From the NCBI GenBank assembly GCA_947305005.1, contig CAMZCM010000002.1, positions 186,001 through 250,000 of the forward strand: a stretch of 64,000 nucleotides of DNA, read 5' to 3'. This document shows, piece by piece, positions 1-8,177 of the stretch (positions are counted from its first letter, which is position 1; the number at the start of each line of letters is the position of its first letter). A program made the position numbers and the translations under genes. The notes under the pieces are model-generated. The model searched no databases, had not been told where the DNA came from, and saw nothing but the letters and a program-made list of their open reading frames with translations. The stretch is from an uncultured Prevotellaceae bacterium (lineage in GTDB: Bacteria; Bacteroidota; Bacteroidia; Bacteroidales; Bacteroidaceae).

Positions 1-915
1 CCTTCCGGTACAACGGGCATCTGGAAGTACGACTCTTCATATAAATGCATGAAAGCTACGGGTTTCATCAATAACACAGCTTTGGAAACAGAAGGTTGGC
101 TCTATACTTCGCTGATTGATTTGCGTAAATCAACAGGTGCTTACCTCTCCTTCGAACATGCCTGCAATAAGTTTACCAACCCAATGTCTGAACAGGCTAC
201 GGTTTGGGCGAAGGCCACGAGCGATGCCGAATGGACAAAGCTGACGGTGGAGAACTATCCCTCCAGCTGGACGTTCATCAAGTCGGGTAACATCAATCTC
301 GAAGCCTTTGTAGGTAAGAAGATTCAGATTGCATTCAAATACACTAGCACCACAGCCTCGGCTGGTACCTGGGAAGTGAAGAACGTGAAGGTGACGGGCT
401 TCGGCGAGGTTGGCTCCAATGGTTTCTCATGGGAAGACTTCACCAACGGCGACTTCGAGAGTTGGACATCAGATATTAAGCCTGCGGGCTGGCAAGATGA
501 TACAGCTCTTGGTGATGCTGACTTGCAACGTAGCGAGGACGCTCATTCGGGCTCTTATTCGTGTCTTGTTGAAGGCTGGACAGGTGTCAGTCGTTACCTT
601 GCTTACCAGCCGATGCAGCTCTCCGCTGGTACTTATACTGTTTCTTGCTTTGCCAAGTCTGCTACAGCTGATGTTGCCAAGCTGCGTCTGGGTTGTAAGG
701 TGACGGGTGAGGAGAAGGAACGTGTGGAACGCGATGCTGCTGACAAGGCCGTATCTCATGAACTTGGCGCAACTTGGGAACAGTTCTCATTTACCTTTAC
801 TCTTGCTCCCTCTGCCGACGGATCAGATTACTCAGTGGCGTTATTCTTCCGTAACATGAAGGATGCAGGTAAGGACTTGTTGATTGATGACGTAACGATT
901 ACAAAGGCTCAATAA
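1..915 (+). CDS. Secreted binding-module protein, C-terminal part (5' cut by window)
   Basis: The frame is open from the first base, so the first ATG at 49 is internal and the gene starts before the window; 304 codons are visible. Two beta-sandwich-like modules can be read. The first (about residues 15-135) ends in a WEVKNVKVTG strand typical of choice-of-anchor-J modules. The second (about 140-303) has FTNGDFESW near its start and LLIDDVTIT at its end, the usual pattern of CBM4/9-like modules. No catalytic motif is visible. The stop lies 4 bp before a secreted nuclease gene, so it probably belongs to that operon. In Bacteroidota such modules often form the C-terminus of DUF5689-type proteins beside secreted nucleases (family knowledge). 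The exact family is uncertain because the N-terminus is missing. Confidence 0.8.
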   Translation, partial: PSGTTGIWKYDSSYKCMKATGFINNTALETEGWLYTSLIDLRKSTGAYLSFEHACNKFTNPMSEQATVWAKATSDAEWTKLTVENYPSSWTFIKSGNINLEAFVGKKIQIAFKYTSTTASAGTWEVKNVKVTGFGEVGSNGFSWEDFTNGDFESWTSDIKPAGWQDDTALGDADLQRSEDAHSGSYSCLVEGWTGVSRYLAYQPMQLSAGTYTVSCFAKSATADVAKLRLGCKVTGEEKERVERDAADKAVSHELGATWEQFSFTFTLAPSADGSDYSVALFFRNMKDAGKDLLIDDVTITKAQ

Positions 916-919
916 TCTT

Positions 920-1849
920 ATGAATAAGGTCCGTTTCTATATTCAAATCGTAGCGCTTGTTGTAGTCTCTCTTCCGCTGGTGTTCACAGCTTGCGGTGGC
1001 GATGACTACTATGACATGCCCAGTGATGTATCTTGGCGTGGTGCCGAGTCGGCAGAGGGTACGATTGTAACTACACCATACGAAGAGCGCATAGAAGTGC
1101 CTGCTCGTAAGGAAGGTAATACCTTTGTGGCCCATACGGTACAGTATGACGGCCATGAGGTATTGAACTACTGCGTAGAGTATGATCCCGTGAAGATGCA
1201 CTCCCGTTGGGTGGCCTTCCGCTTTGACGGCGACACACGTCCTCGCAATGTCTCGCGTAGCGATGAGCCGTTTGACGATGACCCGAAATTACCGGAATCC
1301 ATGCATATCGGTGCTCAGGGTTTCGGCTCCCCATACAATCGTGGTCATCTCGTAGCTTCCTATGACCGTCTCTTCTGCCAGGAAGCCAATGAGCAGACTT
1401 TCTATATGTCTAACATGTCTCCGCAGATTGCAAAGTTCAATTCTCCTTATTGGGCTAAACTGGAACGTATCGTTCAGAACCATGGGCGTAACACTTCTTT
1501 TGCTGACACGCTTTATGTGGTGAAGGGCGGTGCAATTGACAATGCTGAGGACTTGCTGGAGTATATCAGTCGTAGCAATGGCAAGCGAGTAGCAGTTCCC
1601 GGGCATTATTTCATGGCCCTGTTACGTGTCAAAGGTACGACCTATAATAGTATCGCTTTTTGGGTGGAACATGATAACTATGGTTATGCCGACGTGAACG
1701 ATGTCCCCAATTCCACGTTTGAACAACGTGGTCAGGTCAAGACCATCGATCAGCTGGAACAGCTCACCGGCATCGATTTCTTCCACAACCTTCCCGATGA
1801 CATCGAGAAGGAGGTTGAATCGACCTATTCCATCTCCCTATGGCTTTAA
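920..1849 (+). CDS. DNA/RNA non-specific endonuclease (NucA family), lipoprotein
   Basis: A 309-residue predicted lipoprotein with lipobox LVFTACGG (Cys25), so probably anchored in an outer membrane leaflet. The beta-beta-alpha-metal nuclease motif reads NRGHLV at 140-145, with His143 as the expected general base. Asn165 (MSNMSPQ) and Asn174 (FNSPYW) lie where the Mg-binding and supporting residues sit in NucA/NUC1 nucleases. The usual DRGH is NRGH here, a substitution that is tolerated in the family. It would cut DNA or RNA outside the cytoplasm. It starts 4 bp after the upstream stop and its end overlaps the longest frame of the next nuclease gene, so the three genes are probably one transcript used for nucleic-acid scavenging. 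That role is inferred from context. Confidence 0.88.
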   Translation: MNKVRFYIQIVALVVVSLPLVFTACGGDDYYDMPSDVSWRGAESAEGTIVTTPYEERIEVPARKEGNTFVAHTVQYDGHEVLNYCVEYDPVKMHSRWVAFRFDGDTRPRNVSRSDEPFDDDPKLPESMHIGAQGFGSPYNRGHLVASYDRLFCQEANEQTFYMSNMSPQIAKFNSPYWAKLERIVQNHGRNTSFADTLYVVKGGAIDNAEDLLEYISRSNGKRVAVPGHYFMALLRVKGTTYNSIAFWVEHDNYGYADVNDVPNSTFEQRGQVKTIDQLEQLTGIDFFHNLPDDIEKEVESTYSISLWL

Positions 1850-1863
1850 ATGAACGTATCACT

Positions 1864-2910
1864 ATGAAAAAACATCTTTTCCTTAGCCTTCTCTTTTTCT
1901 GCACACTGACCGCAGTGGCGCAAAATGGACGTATAGGTATGTATGCCATCGGTTTTTACAATCTGGAGAATCTATTCGATACGGAACACGATGTGTTTGA
2001 CGGCGTTGAAAAGAACGACTATGAGTATCTGCCCGATGGCTCCAACAAGTGGACAGAATTGAAATACACCCACAAGCTGAAGAATATGTCGAAGGTGCTG
2101 GCTGAAATGGGCACTGATCGTATTCCTGTCGGTTGTGCCATCATCGGTGTCTCAGAAGTGGAGAATGCTCACTGTCTCACGGATCTCTGTGCGCAACCTT
2201 CACTGGCCAAGCGTAATATTCAATTCTGCCACATTGAAGGCCCCGATAATCGTGGAGTGGATTGCGGTTTGCTCTACAATCCCCGCTTCTTCACACCCGT
2301 CAAGGTGTGGCTGCAACCTTATGCGATGAAGGAGGGTGTCAATGACCGTCCTACCCGTGGTTTTCTGACCGTTCAAGGCACCCTTGCCGGTGACAGTCTC
2401 ACCGTCATTGTCTGCCACTGGCCCAGCCGTCATGGCGGTTCGCCCCTTCGTGAGTGGGGTGGGGAACAGGTGAGAGCCGAAACGGACAGCATCCTCAATG
2501 CCAATCCCTCCATGAAAGTGCTGGTGATGGGCGATATGAACGATGATCCTTTCAGCCCATCCATGGCTAAATCTCTTGGTGCGCGCCGTAAGATGGAGGA
2601 TGTGAAGGATAAAGATCTGTTCAACCCATGGTGGCAGATCCTTCTCGACGGACATGGCACGCTGAAATATGATGGTAAGTGGAACCTCTTCGACCAGATT
2701 GTGATGTCGCAGAACTGCATCACGGGGGTGCCTAAGAAGGACTATTCTTCACTCACTTTCTACAAAGCCGATATTTTTATGCGCGACTATCTCTTCCAAG
2801 ATAGCGGCAAATATAAAGGGAATCCCAAGCGCACTCATGCTGGTGGCGTGTGGCTCGATGGTTACAGCGACCACCTGCCTGTAGTCACGTATTTTGTCAA
2901 GAAGCAGTAG
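1864..2910 (+). CDS. Secreted endonuclease/exonuclease/phosphatase family protein
   Basis: A 348-residue protein. I chose the ATG at 1864 because it begins a clear signal peptide (MKKHLFLSLL..., cleavage near TAVAQ); an in-frame ATG at 1840 would add eight residues before it and overlap the upstream gene. The EEP fold is shown by FYNLENLFDT near the start, GVSEVEN (metal-binding Glu), CHWPSRHGG, VMGDMNDDP and the C-terminal YSDHLPVV carrying the catalytic Asp-His pair. Members are Mg-dependent phosphodiesterases, including extracellular DNases. It follows the NucA-type nuclease directly, which suggests a shared nuclease operon. The substrate cannot be read from sequence; DNA is the best guess. 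Confidence 0.87.
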   Translation: MKKHLFLSLLFFCTLTAVAQNGRIGMYAIGFYNLENLFDTEHDVFDGVEKNDYEYLPDGSNKWTELKYTHKLKNMSKVLAEMGTDRIPVGCAIIGVSEVENAHCLTDLCAQPSLAKRNIQFCHIEGPDNRGVDCGLLYNPRFFTPVKVWLQPYAMKEGVNDRPTRGFLTVQGTLAGDSLTVIVCHWPSRHGGSPLREWGGEQVRAETDSILNANPSMKVLVMGDMNDDPFSPSMAKSLGARRKMEDVKDKDLFNPWWQILLDGHGTLKYDGKWNLFDQIVMSQNCITGVPKKDYSSLTFYKADIFMRDYLFQDSGKYKGNPKRTHAGGVWLDGYSDHLPVVTYFVKKQ

Positions 2911-3003
2911 GTGTAATGACAACTGCGCTTTGCAGAACGAACTAAAAAAGGTAAAAAACAGAAAACTCTCTCTGCTCATCCCTCCACTCTCAACTTTTTT
3001 CAC

Positions 3004-3011
3004 TACCTTTG
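3004..3011 (+). promoter_or_regulatory. Predicted -7 box upstream of the aldolase gene
   Basis: TACCTTTG matches the Bacteroidota -7 consensus TAnnTTTG and lies 80 bp before the aldolase ATG in an AT-rich leader. No convincing TTTG -33 box is seen at the usual spacing. Confidence 0.5.
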
Positions 3012-3091
3012 TGCGCCCTTAGAGGGAAAAAGCTTCGTATTGATAACAAGTTAACAATTTTAATTTTATTAATTCTTATAAATTTCATCAC

Positions 3092-4090
3092 ATGACAAGC
3101 TACAAAGAACTGGGTTTGGTTAACACCCGTGAAATGTTCAAGAAGGCAGTGGCTGGTGGTTATGCTATCCCCGCTTTCAACTTCAACACAATGGAACAGA
3201 TGCAGGCTATTGTACAGGCTGCTGTTGAGACCAAGTCTCCCGTGATCATGCAGGTCAGCAAGGGCGCTCGCGCTTATGCTAACGGTACGATCCTTCGCTA
3301 CATGGCACAGGGTGCTGTGGAGTATGCTAAGGAGCTCGGCTGCCCCAATCCTCAGATTGCTCTTCACCTCGACCATGGTGACAGCTTTGAGATCTGTAAG
3401 GAGTGCATCGATAATGGTTTCTCCAGCGTGATGTTCGACGGTTCCGCTCTTCCTTATGAAGAGAATATCGCCCTCACCAAGAAGGTTGTTGAGTATGCTC
3501 ACGCTCACGATGTAACTGTAGAGGCAGAACTCGGCGTGCTCGCTGGCGTTGAAGACGAAGTTGCTTCTGAGGTTAGCCACTACACCCGTCCCGAAGAGGT
3601 TGAGGATTTCAGCAAACGTAGCGGTTGCGACAGCTTGGCTATCTCCATCGGCACCAGCCATGGCGCATACAAGTTCACTCCTGCTCAGTGCACACGTGAC
3701 CCGAAGACAGGTAAGCTCGTTCCCCCTCCCTTGGCATTTGACATCCTGCACGAGATTGAGAAGCGTATTCCTGGCTTCCCCATTGTGCTCCACGGTTCCA
3801 GCTCCGTGCCTCAGGAAGAGGTTGACACCATCAACGCTTTCGGTGGCAAACTGCCCGATGCAGTAGGTATTCCCGAAGAGCAGCTGCGTGAGGCTTCCAA
3901 GAGCGCTGTCTGCAAGATCAACATCGATAGTGACAGCCGTCTGGCTATGACCGCTGCTATCCGCAAGTACATGGCTGAGAATCCTGGTCACTTTGATCCT
4001 CGTCAGTATTTGAAGCCTGCTCGTGAGAACATGAAAAAGATGTACATCCACAAGATCATTGATGTGCTCGGTTCCAACGACAAGCTCTAA
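3092..4090 (+). CDS. fbaA: Class II fructose-1,6-bisphosphate aldolase
   Basis: A 332-residue cytoplasmic enzyme that interconverts fructose-1,6-bisphosphate with dihydroxyacetone phosphate and glyceraldehyde-3-phosphate in glycolysis and gluconeogenesis. Class II hallmarks are visible: IPAFNFNTMEQM near the N-terminus, IALHLDHGDS with the catalytic Asp and a zinc-ligand His, VMFDGSALPYEEN, VEAELGVLAGVED, the second zinc-ligand region IGTSHGAYK, VLHGSSSVP, and the phosphate-binding INIDSDSRLA. Length is normal for the family. It has its own leader with a -7 box and is followed by a strong terminator, so it is probably monocistronic. A long antisense frame covers it but has no support. Confidence 0.96.
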   Translation: MTSYKELGLVNTREMFKKAVAGGYAIPAFNFNTMEQMQAIVQAAVETKSPVIMQVSKGARAYANGTILRYMAQGAVEYAKELGCPNPQIALHLDHGDSFEICKECIDNGFSSVMFDGSALPYEENIALTKKVVEYAHAHDVTVEAELGVLAGVEDEVASEVSHYTRPEEVEDFSKRSGCDSLAISIGTSHGAYKFTPAQCTRDPKTGKLVPPPLAFDILHEIEKRIPGFPIVLHGSSSVPQEEVDTINAFGGKLPDAVGIPEEQLREASKSAVCKINIDSDSRLAMTAAIRKYMAENPGHFDPRQYLKPARENMKKMYIHKIIDVLGSNDKL

Positions 4091-4105
4091 ACCTAAGTAA
4101 ATGTA

Positions 4106-4143
4106 AATAATCCCCGCTGTCCTCTTGACAGTGGGGATTATTT
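4106..4143 (+). terminator. Intrinsic terminator after fbaA
   Basis: AATAATCCCC-G-CTGTC pairs with GACAG-T-GGGGATTATT around a 5-base loop, ending in a short T-rich stretch 15-50 bp after the fbaA stop. Confidence 0.8.
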
Positions 4144-4159
4144 GATGTCCTTTGTTACG

Positions 4160-4199
4160 AAAAAAATCTGCCGTCGAAGCTAAAAGCTTGACGGCAGAT
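4160..4199 (-). terminator. Intrinsic terminator of the small lipoprotein gene
   Basis: On the minus strand ATCTGCCGTC and AAGCT pair with AGCTT and GACGGCAGAT, followed by seven T. It sits just after the stop of the minus-strand gene at 4220-4564. Confidence 0.75.
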
Positions 4200-4219
4200 A
4201 TCTTTTTGAAGAATTATGC

Positions 4220-4564
4220 TTATTCTTCAGCGGCTTCCTCAGCGGGAACTTCCTCAGCCTCGGGGAGAGCAACCTTGTTGAATGCATTCCAGAAACGCTC
4301 GTTCATAGCGTCCAGGTCAGCCTGCTGTTCCTCTGAGATAGTGCCTTCGAACTCAGCGAGTTTCTGGCCCAGAACCTCAAACAGTGCACTCAGAGAATCC
4401 TTAGCTTCCTGAGTCTGAGCAGCCTCAGCTTGTTCAGCAACAGTTGCCATCTCGGCCAAAATGATGTCGAAATCCTCGGCAGCAGCAGCTTCTTTCTTGC
4501 CACCGCAGCTTGCCATAGCAAATGCAAATGCAGCTACCAAGCAAGTTGTAAATAACTTTTTCAT
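4220..4564 (-). CDS. Small Ala/Glu-rich lipoprotein, function unknown
   Basis: A 114-residue predicted lipoprotein: signal peptide MKKLFTTCLV... with lipobox AMASCGG (Cys20), then Lys/Ala/Glu linker residues and a long helical, acidic, Gln- and Ala-rich segment (about 32-100). The helix is broken only briefly, so a coiled-coil or short helical hairpin is likely. The C-terminus ends in an acidic EEVPAEEAAEE tail. It is monocistronic, with its own terminator and a possible -7 box (TAAATTTG, minus strand, 4668-4675). I do not recognise a family; small periplasm-facing lipoproteins of this composition are common in Prevotella. Confidence 0.75.
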   Translation of the reverse strand: MKKLFTTCLVAAFAFAMASCGGKKEAAAAEDFDIILAEMATVAEQAEAAQTQEAKDSLSALFEVLGQKLAEFEGTISEEQQADLDAMNERFWNAFNKVALPEAEEVPAEEAAEE

Positions 4565-4803
4565 GATGGAATAAAAAAATTAAAAATGTAACTAAATGAA
4601 GTTATGAATGATAGTACTTTTCTTTTGCTTTTTCAGTTAAGAATATCTTACTTTTCGTAAGGCGCGGCAAATTTAGGAAATATGGTTGATATAATAGCAA
4701 ATATTTTCACTATTTTTTTACAAATCATAGTTTTTTTTGATAAAGATGAAGGAGTTATCCCCTTTTTATGAGGAAAATAGCAAGAGATTTCGTTTTTTAT
4801 CAT

Positions 4804-4811
4804 TACCTTTG
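4804..4811 (+). promoter_or_regulatory. Predicted -7 box for the AICAR formyltransferase gene
   Basis: TACCTTTG lies 49 bp before the chosen ATG at 4861. Its presence inside the longer upstream frame that starts at 4768 argues for the downstream start. Confidence 0.55.
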
Positions 4812-4860
4812 CATCGCTTTTAAATCATTGTATGAAACGTTAATTGCTAAACGAAATAAA

Positions 4861-6045
4861 ATGACAGAACTCCAGCTTAAGTACGGGTGCAACCCGAATC
4901 AGAAGCCGTCCCGCATTTTCATGGCTGACGGTAGTGAACTCCCCATCCAAGTGCTCAGTGGTCGTCCTGGCTACATCAACTTCCTTGATGCCTTCAATGC
5001 ATGGCAACTTGTCCGTGAGTTGAGAGAGGCAACGGGTTTGCCTGCTGCTGCATCGTTCAAACACGTTTCGCCTGCTGGCGCTGCTGTTGGACTTCCACTC
5101 TCCGATACGCTTCGCAAGATTTACTGGGTTGACGATGTTCCATTTGAACTCACGCCTATCGCTTCGGCTTATGCTCGTGCCCGTGGTGCTGACCGCATGA
5201 GTTCTTATGGTGATTTTATAGCTCTTAGTGACACTTGCGACAAGGCTACTGCTCTCCTCATTAAACGTGAGGTCAGTGATGGCGTGATTGCTCCGGATTA
5301 TACTCCTGAGGCGTTAGCAATCCTTCAGGAGAAGCGTAAAGGTACGTACAATGTCATCAAGATGGATACCGCCTATCGTCCAGAACCTATTGAGCGCAAG
5401 CAGGTCTTCGGTATCACTTTTGAGCAGGGACGCAATGAAGTTCATCTCGACGATCCCGCTCTCTTCGCGAATATCCCCACCGTGGCAAAAGTTTTTCCCG
5501 AAGATAAGCGCCGTGACCTTATCATAGCTCTTATTACATTGAAATATACGCAGTCTAATAGCGTCTGCTACGTGAAGGACGGTCAGGCTATCGGCATCGG
5601 AGCTGGTCAACAGAGCCGCATTCATTGTACTCGTCTTGCTGGTCAGAAAGCCGATATCTGGTGGCTGCGTCAGCACCCGAAGGTGATGAACCTTCCCTTC
5701 GTGCCTGGCATCCGTCGTGCTGATCGCGATAACACAATTGATATTTATATCTCCGATGATTATAATGATGTTCTTGCTGACGGAGCTTGGCAGCAGTTCT
5801 TCACAGAGCGTCCTGAACCTCTCACTCGTGAGGAGAAAGCCGCTTGGGTAGCCCAGAATACAGGTGTTTGCCTCGGCTCCGATGCATTCTTCCCCTTTGG
5901 CGATAACATTGAACGTGCCCACAAGAGCGGTGTGGAGTATGTGGCACAGGCTGGCGGCAGTGTCCGTGATGATCATGTGATTGCCACTTGTGACAAATAC
6001 GGCATCGCCATGACCTTCACTGGTGTCCGTTTGTTCCACCATTAA
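4861..6045 (+). CDS. Stand-alone AICAR formyltransferase (PurH C-terminal domain only)
   Basis: A 394-residue protein homologous to the formyltransferase half of PurH, which converts AICAR plus 10-formyltetrahydrofolate to FAICAR in purine synthesis. The catalytic Lys-His pair is visible in FKHVSPAGAA, with LRYGCNP-like LKYGCNPNQK at the start, NSVCYVKDGQAIGIGAGQ, SRIHCTRLAG and GSDAFFPFGDNIERA. The IMP cyclohydrolase (MGS-like) domain of bifunctional PurH is absent. I chose ATG 4861 rather than 4768 because homology starts at MTELQLKYG and a -7 box lies between the two. Single-domain versions are known in some Bacteroidota and archaea; FAICAR cyclisation would then need another enzyme outside this window. 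Confidence 0.9.
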   Translation: MTELQLKYGCNPNQKPSRIFMADGSELPIQVLSGRPGYINFLDAFNAWQLVRELREATGLPAAASFKHVSPAGAAVGLPLSDTLRKIYWVDDVPFELTPIASAYARARGADRMSSYGDFIALSDTCDKATALLIKREVSDGVIAPDYTPEALAILQEKRKGTYNVIKMDTAYRPEPIERKQVFGITFEQGRNEVHLDDPALFANIPTVAKVFPEDKRRDLIIALITLKYTQSNSVCYVKDGQAIGIGAGQQSRIHCTRLAGQKADIWWLRQHPKVMNLPFVPGIRRADRDNTIDIYISDDYNDVLADGAWQQFFTERPEPLTREEKAAWVAQNTGVCLGSDAFFPFGDNIERAHKSGVEYVAQAGGSVRDDHVIATCDKYGIAMTFTGVRLFHH

Positions 6046-6061
6046 TATAATACTCACCATC

Positions 6062-6277
6062 ATGAGCAACCAATACGGCGGCGACGATATTGACAATGTG
6101 ATCCTGAACGGTGTGACGTTCAAGGGTGGGAGTGTGAGTCCTAAACGTGACAATCAGGATAAGGTGCGAACGAAAGCCCGTAAGAAAGGCTATGTTACCG
6201 GTTCCCACGGTTCTGCTTCAGCCAAGAAAAAAGCAGGCATTCGCCAAGCTCGTGCCAACCGGAGAAAAGGGAAATAG
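6062..6277 (+). CDS. Small basic protein, function unknown
   Basis: A 71-residue protein starting at the ATG 16 bp after the formyltransferase stop; a longer in-frame start at 6023 would overlap that gene. The N-terminal third is acidic (GGDDIDNV), the rest strongly basic with KARKKGYVTG and a Lys/Arg/Ala-rich end (ASAKKKAGIRQARANRRKGK). Composition suggests nucleic-acid or ribosome binding, but no family is recognised. It is probably co-transcribed with the upstream gene and ends before a bidirectional hairpin. Confidence 0.65.
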   Translation: MSNQYGGDDIDNVILNGVTFKGGSVSPKRDNQDKVRTKARKKGYVTGSHGSASAKKKAGIRQARANRRKGK

Positions 6278-6325
6278 GAATTATCTGTCGCTTCACGTGA
6301 GAAGATTGCCCGTCTATTTTCGTAT

Positions 6326-6367
6326 AAAAATCTCTTCCTTTTGCAGTGTCAAAAGGAAGAGATTTTT
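6326..6367. terminator. Bidirectional intrinsic terminator between convergent genes
   Basis: An 18-bp perfect inverted repeat (AAAAATCTCTTCCTTTTG and its complement, 6-base loop) with A/T runs on both ends. It sits between the small basic gene (plus) and the double hydrolase gene (minus) and can serve both. Confidence 0.85.
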
Positions 6368-6423
6368 CTTTAATTGTTTTCGTGCTTTCGAAAACTTTAC
6401 AGATCTAATATCATAAAAAGCAT

Positions 6424-8148
6424 TTACTTCTTAATGATATATTCCAAGAATTCACCGATACGATCAAGCCATGTGTAGCTTCCTGTACCGGGAGAGGCAT
6501 TGCGCTGGAAGCAGTGAGGACGAGTTGCGAGGGTGTGAAGCTCGCTCTGGATGCCCATGCTTCGCATCTTCTCCCATGTCTTCACAGAACCCATAGACGC
6601 ATAGCCATCGGCATCGCCGTGAATGAAGAGCATTGGGGAGGTCTTGAGGTCGAAGCTAAACTCAGGCACTAACAAGTCGGTGTCCTCATTGCCGCCTGTT
6701 GCATTGAATCCGTCAGTGCCGTCCGTCAGCGCATAGGCAGGATAGATGCCGATGCCCCACTGCACGTTGCAGGGCTGTTTGTCAATATTGTCAATGGGCT
6801 GGTAGGATTGGTGTAGCGACGAGGTAACCCCCATTAGTGTGAGGTGACCACCGGCAGAACTTCCCATGATACCAATCTGATTGGGGTCGAGCCCCAGAGA
6901 TTCAGCTTTACTACGCACGATGCGGATGGCGCGTTGCAAGTCCTGCCAAGCTGTGGTGTGCTTGGATAAGCCTTTGGGTCGCGGTGTGCGATATTTCATC
7001 GTGACAACTGTTATACCTTTTTCGTTCAGATAGCGTCGCGCAGGAGCTACCTCGAAGCCGTCAGGGCCGTTGCCATTATAACTGCCGCCAGAGTAGATGA
7101 TCTGTATAGCCTTGGTCTTCAGCTGCTTGGGGAAGTGCCACTCGATATAGGGCTTGCATTGGTGTTCTTGAGCATCTGGCATACGACCTTCTGGCCATAC
7201 ATCTTCAGTGAGCTTCTCTTTGCGGGCATCGTCGCTGGCGAAGCGCTTCATGAGATCCTCTTCGGGTTCCAACTGTCCAAGGAAGCCCATTTGACGCATG
7301 AACTCAATGCCGCGCTCCAAACCGAATGCGCCGTGTCCTTTGCCAGGATAGAGGTGCAACTCAGCAGGAATCTTACGTTTGCGTAGTTCACGGTAAACTA
7401 AGGTGGAGCCATTTGGGGTATATTGATCATTGCCGCCGTGGTGTAGGCTAAGGGGACAGGTTTTAGCGTCGAACTTAAAAACGTTAGAAAGCTGTACATC
7501 GGTGCCGTAACCCAGGCGTGTGGCAGGTGTGCCGGTCTCGCCATCGGTAGTGGCGTAGGCAGGAGCATTCACGAGTGCCCAGTTGATGTGGCAAGAAACC
7601 GTGTCGAGCTTATCGATAGGAGCGTAGGCGGGTGTCTGAGAACTGGTGGCAAGGAGCAGTGCCAGATGAGAACCGGCGGACATGGAAATGACGCCAATTT
7701 TCTCAGGGTCGAAACCGCGTTTCTTGGCCTCGCTACGTACCATGCGAACGGCACGTTGGCCATCCTCCCATGCTGTTTGGTAGATAGCCAGACCTGTGGG
7801 GCGCGGGGTACGATAGACGAAGTTGACGCATTGGAAGCCTAACTTGGTGAATGTTTCACGCCACGTTTTGATGAGGCCTACGTCGCAGCAACATTGGTAA
7901 CTGCCACCTGAAATGAGGATCATGCAACCGTTCTGTTTCACATCGGCGGGAGGTGCATCAAACCATTCGAGATAGGCGATGCGGTGTTTATCGGCCTTGA
8001 AGTCCTTGCTGCCAGCCTCGTCAGTCATCGCAGCAATCTGGTGGGGCTGTGCATCGGGCATCTTGCCCTTAGGCCAAATGGTCTCACGCTCCCAAGCGAA
8101 TACGCTCAGCGAGCAGCACACGAATACAAACAGAATCAGACGTCTCAT
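6424..8148 (-). CDS. Secreted tandem alpha/beta-hydrolase (two esterase domains)
   Basis: A 574-residue secreted protein (signal peptide MRRLILFVFVCCSLSVFA) with two esterase/lipase-type domains of the BD-FAE/Aes kind. Domain 1 (about 24-295) has the oxyanion loop ISGGSY, nucleophile Ser157 in ISMSAGSH, Asp241 in HGGNDQY and His272 in GHGAF. Domain 2 (about 316-574) has SGGSYNG, Ser431 in MGSSAGGH, Asp512/514 in HGDADGY and His545 in RPHCF. Both begin with nearly the same segment, WPKGKMPDAQPHQ and WPEGRMPDAQEHQ, so the gene arose by internal duplication. Likely a periplasmic or secreted carbohydrate esterase; the substrate is unknown. It is third in a minus-strand operon after the acyl-CoA ligase (29 bp gap). 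Confidence 0.88.
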   Translation of the reverse strand: MRRLILFVFVCCSLSVFAWERETIWPKGKMPDAQPHQIAAMTDEAGSKDFKADKHRIAYLEWFDAPPADVKQNGCMILISGGSYQCCCDVGLIKTWRETFTKLGFQCVNFVYRTPRPTGLAIYQTAWEDGQRAVRMVRSEAKKRGFDPEKIGVISMSAGSHLALLLATSSQTPAYAPIDKLDTVSCHINWALVNAPAYATTDGETGTPATRLGYGTDVQLSNVFKFDAKTCPLSLHHGGNDQYTPNGSTLVYRELRKRKIPAELHLYPGKGHGAFGLERGIEFMRQMGFLGQLEPEEDLMKRFASDDARKEKLTEDVWPEGRMPDAQEHQCKPYIEWHFPKQLKTKAIQIIYSGGSYNGNGPDGFEVAPARRYLNEKGITVVTMKYRTPRPKGLSKHTTAWQDLQRAIRIVRSKAESLGLDPNQIGIMGSSAGGHLTLMGVTSSLHQSYQPIDNIDKQPCNVQWGIGIYPAYALTDGTDGFNATGGNEDTDLLVPEFSFDLKTSPMLFIHGDADGYASMGSVKTWEKMRSMGIQSELHTLATRPHCFQRNASPGTGSYTWLDRIGEFLEYIIKK

Positions 8149-8177
8149 GATTATAAAGGTTTAGGCGTATCCTTGAA

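Noticed and set aside
2990-4051. 353-codon minus-strand open frame covering the aldolase gene
   Set aside because: It is antisense to a clear fbaA, has no recognisable domain and no promoter or coding signature; long antisense frames are common opposite highly expressed genes with biased codons.
5314-6153. 279-codon minus-strand frame opposite the AICAR formyltransferase
   Set aside because: Antisense to a gene with clear catalytic motifs and no support of its own.
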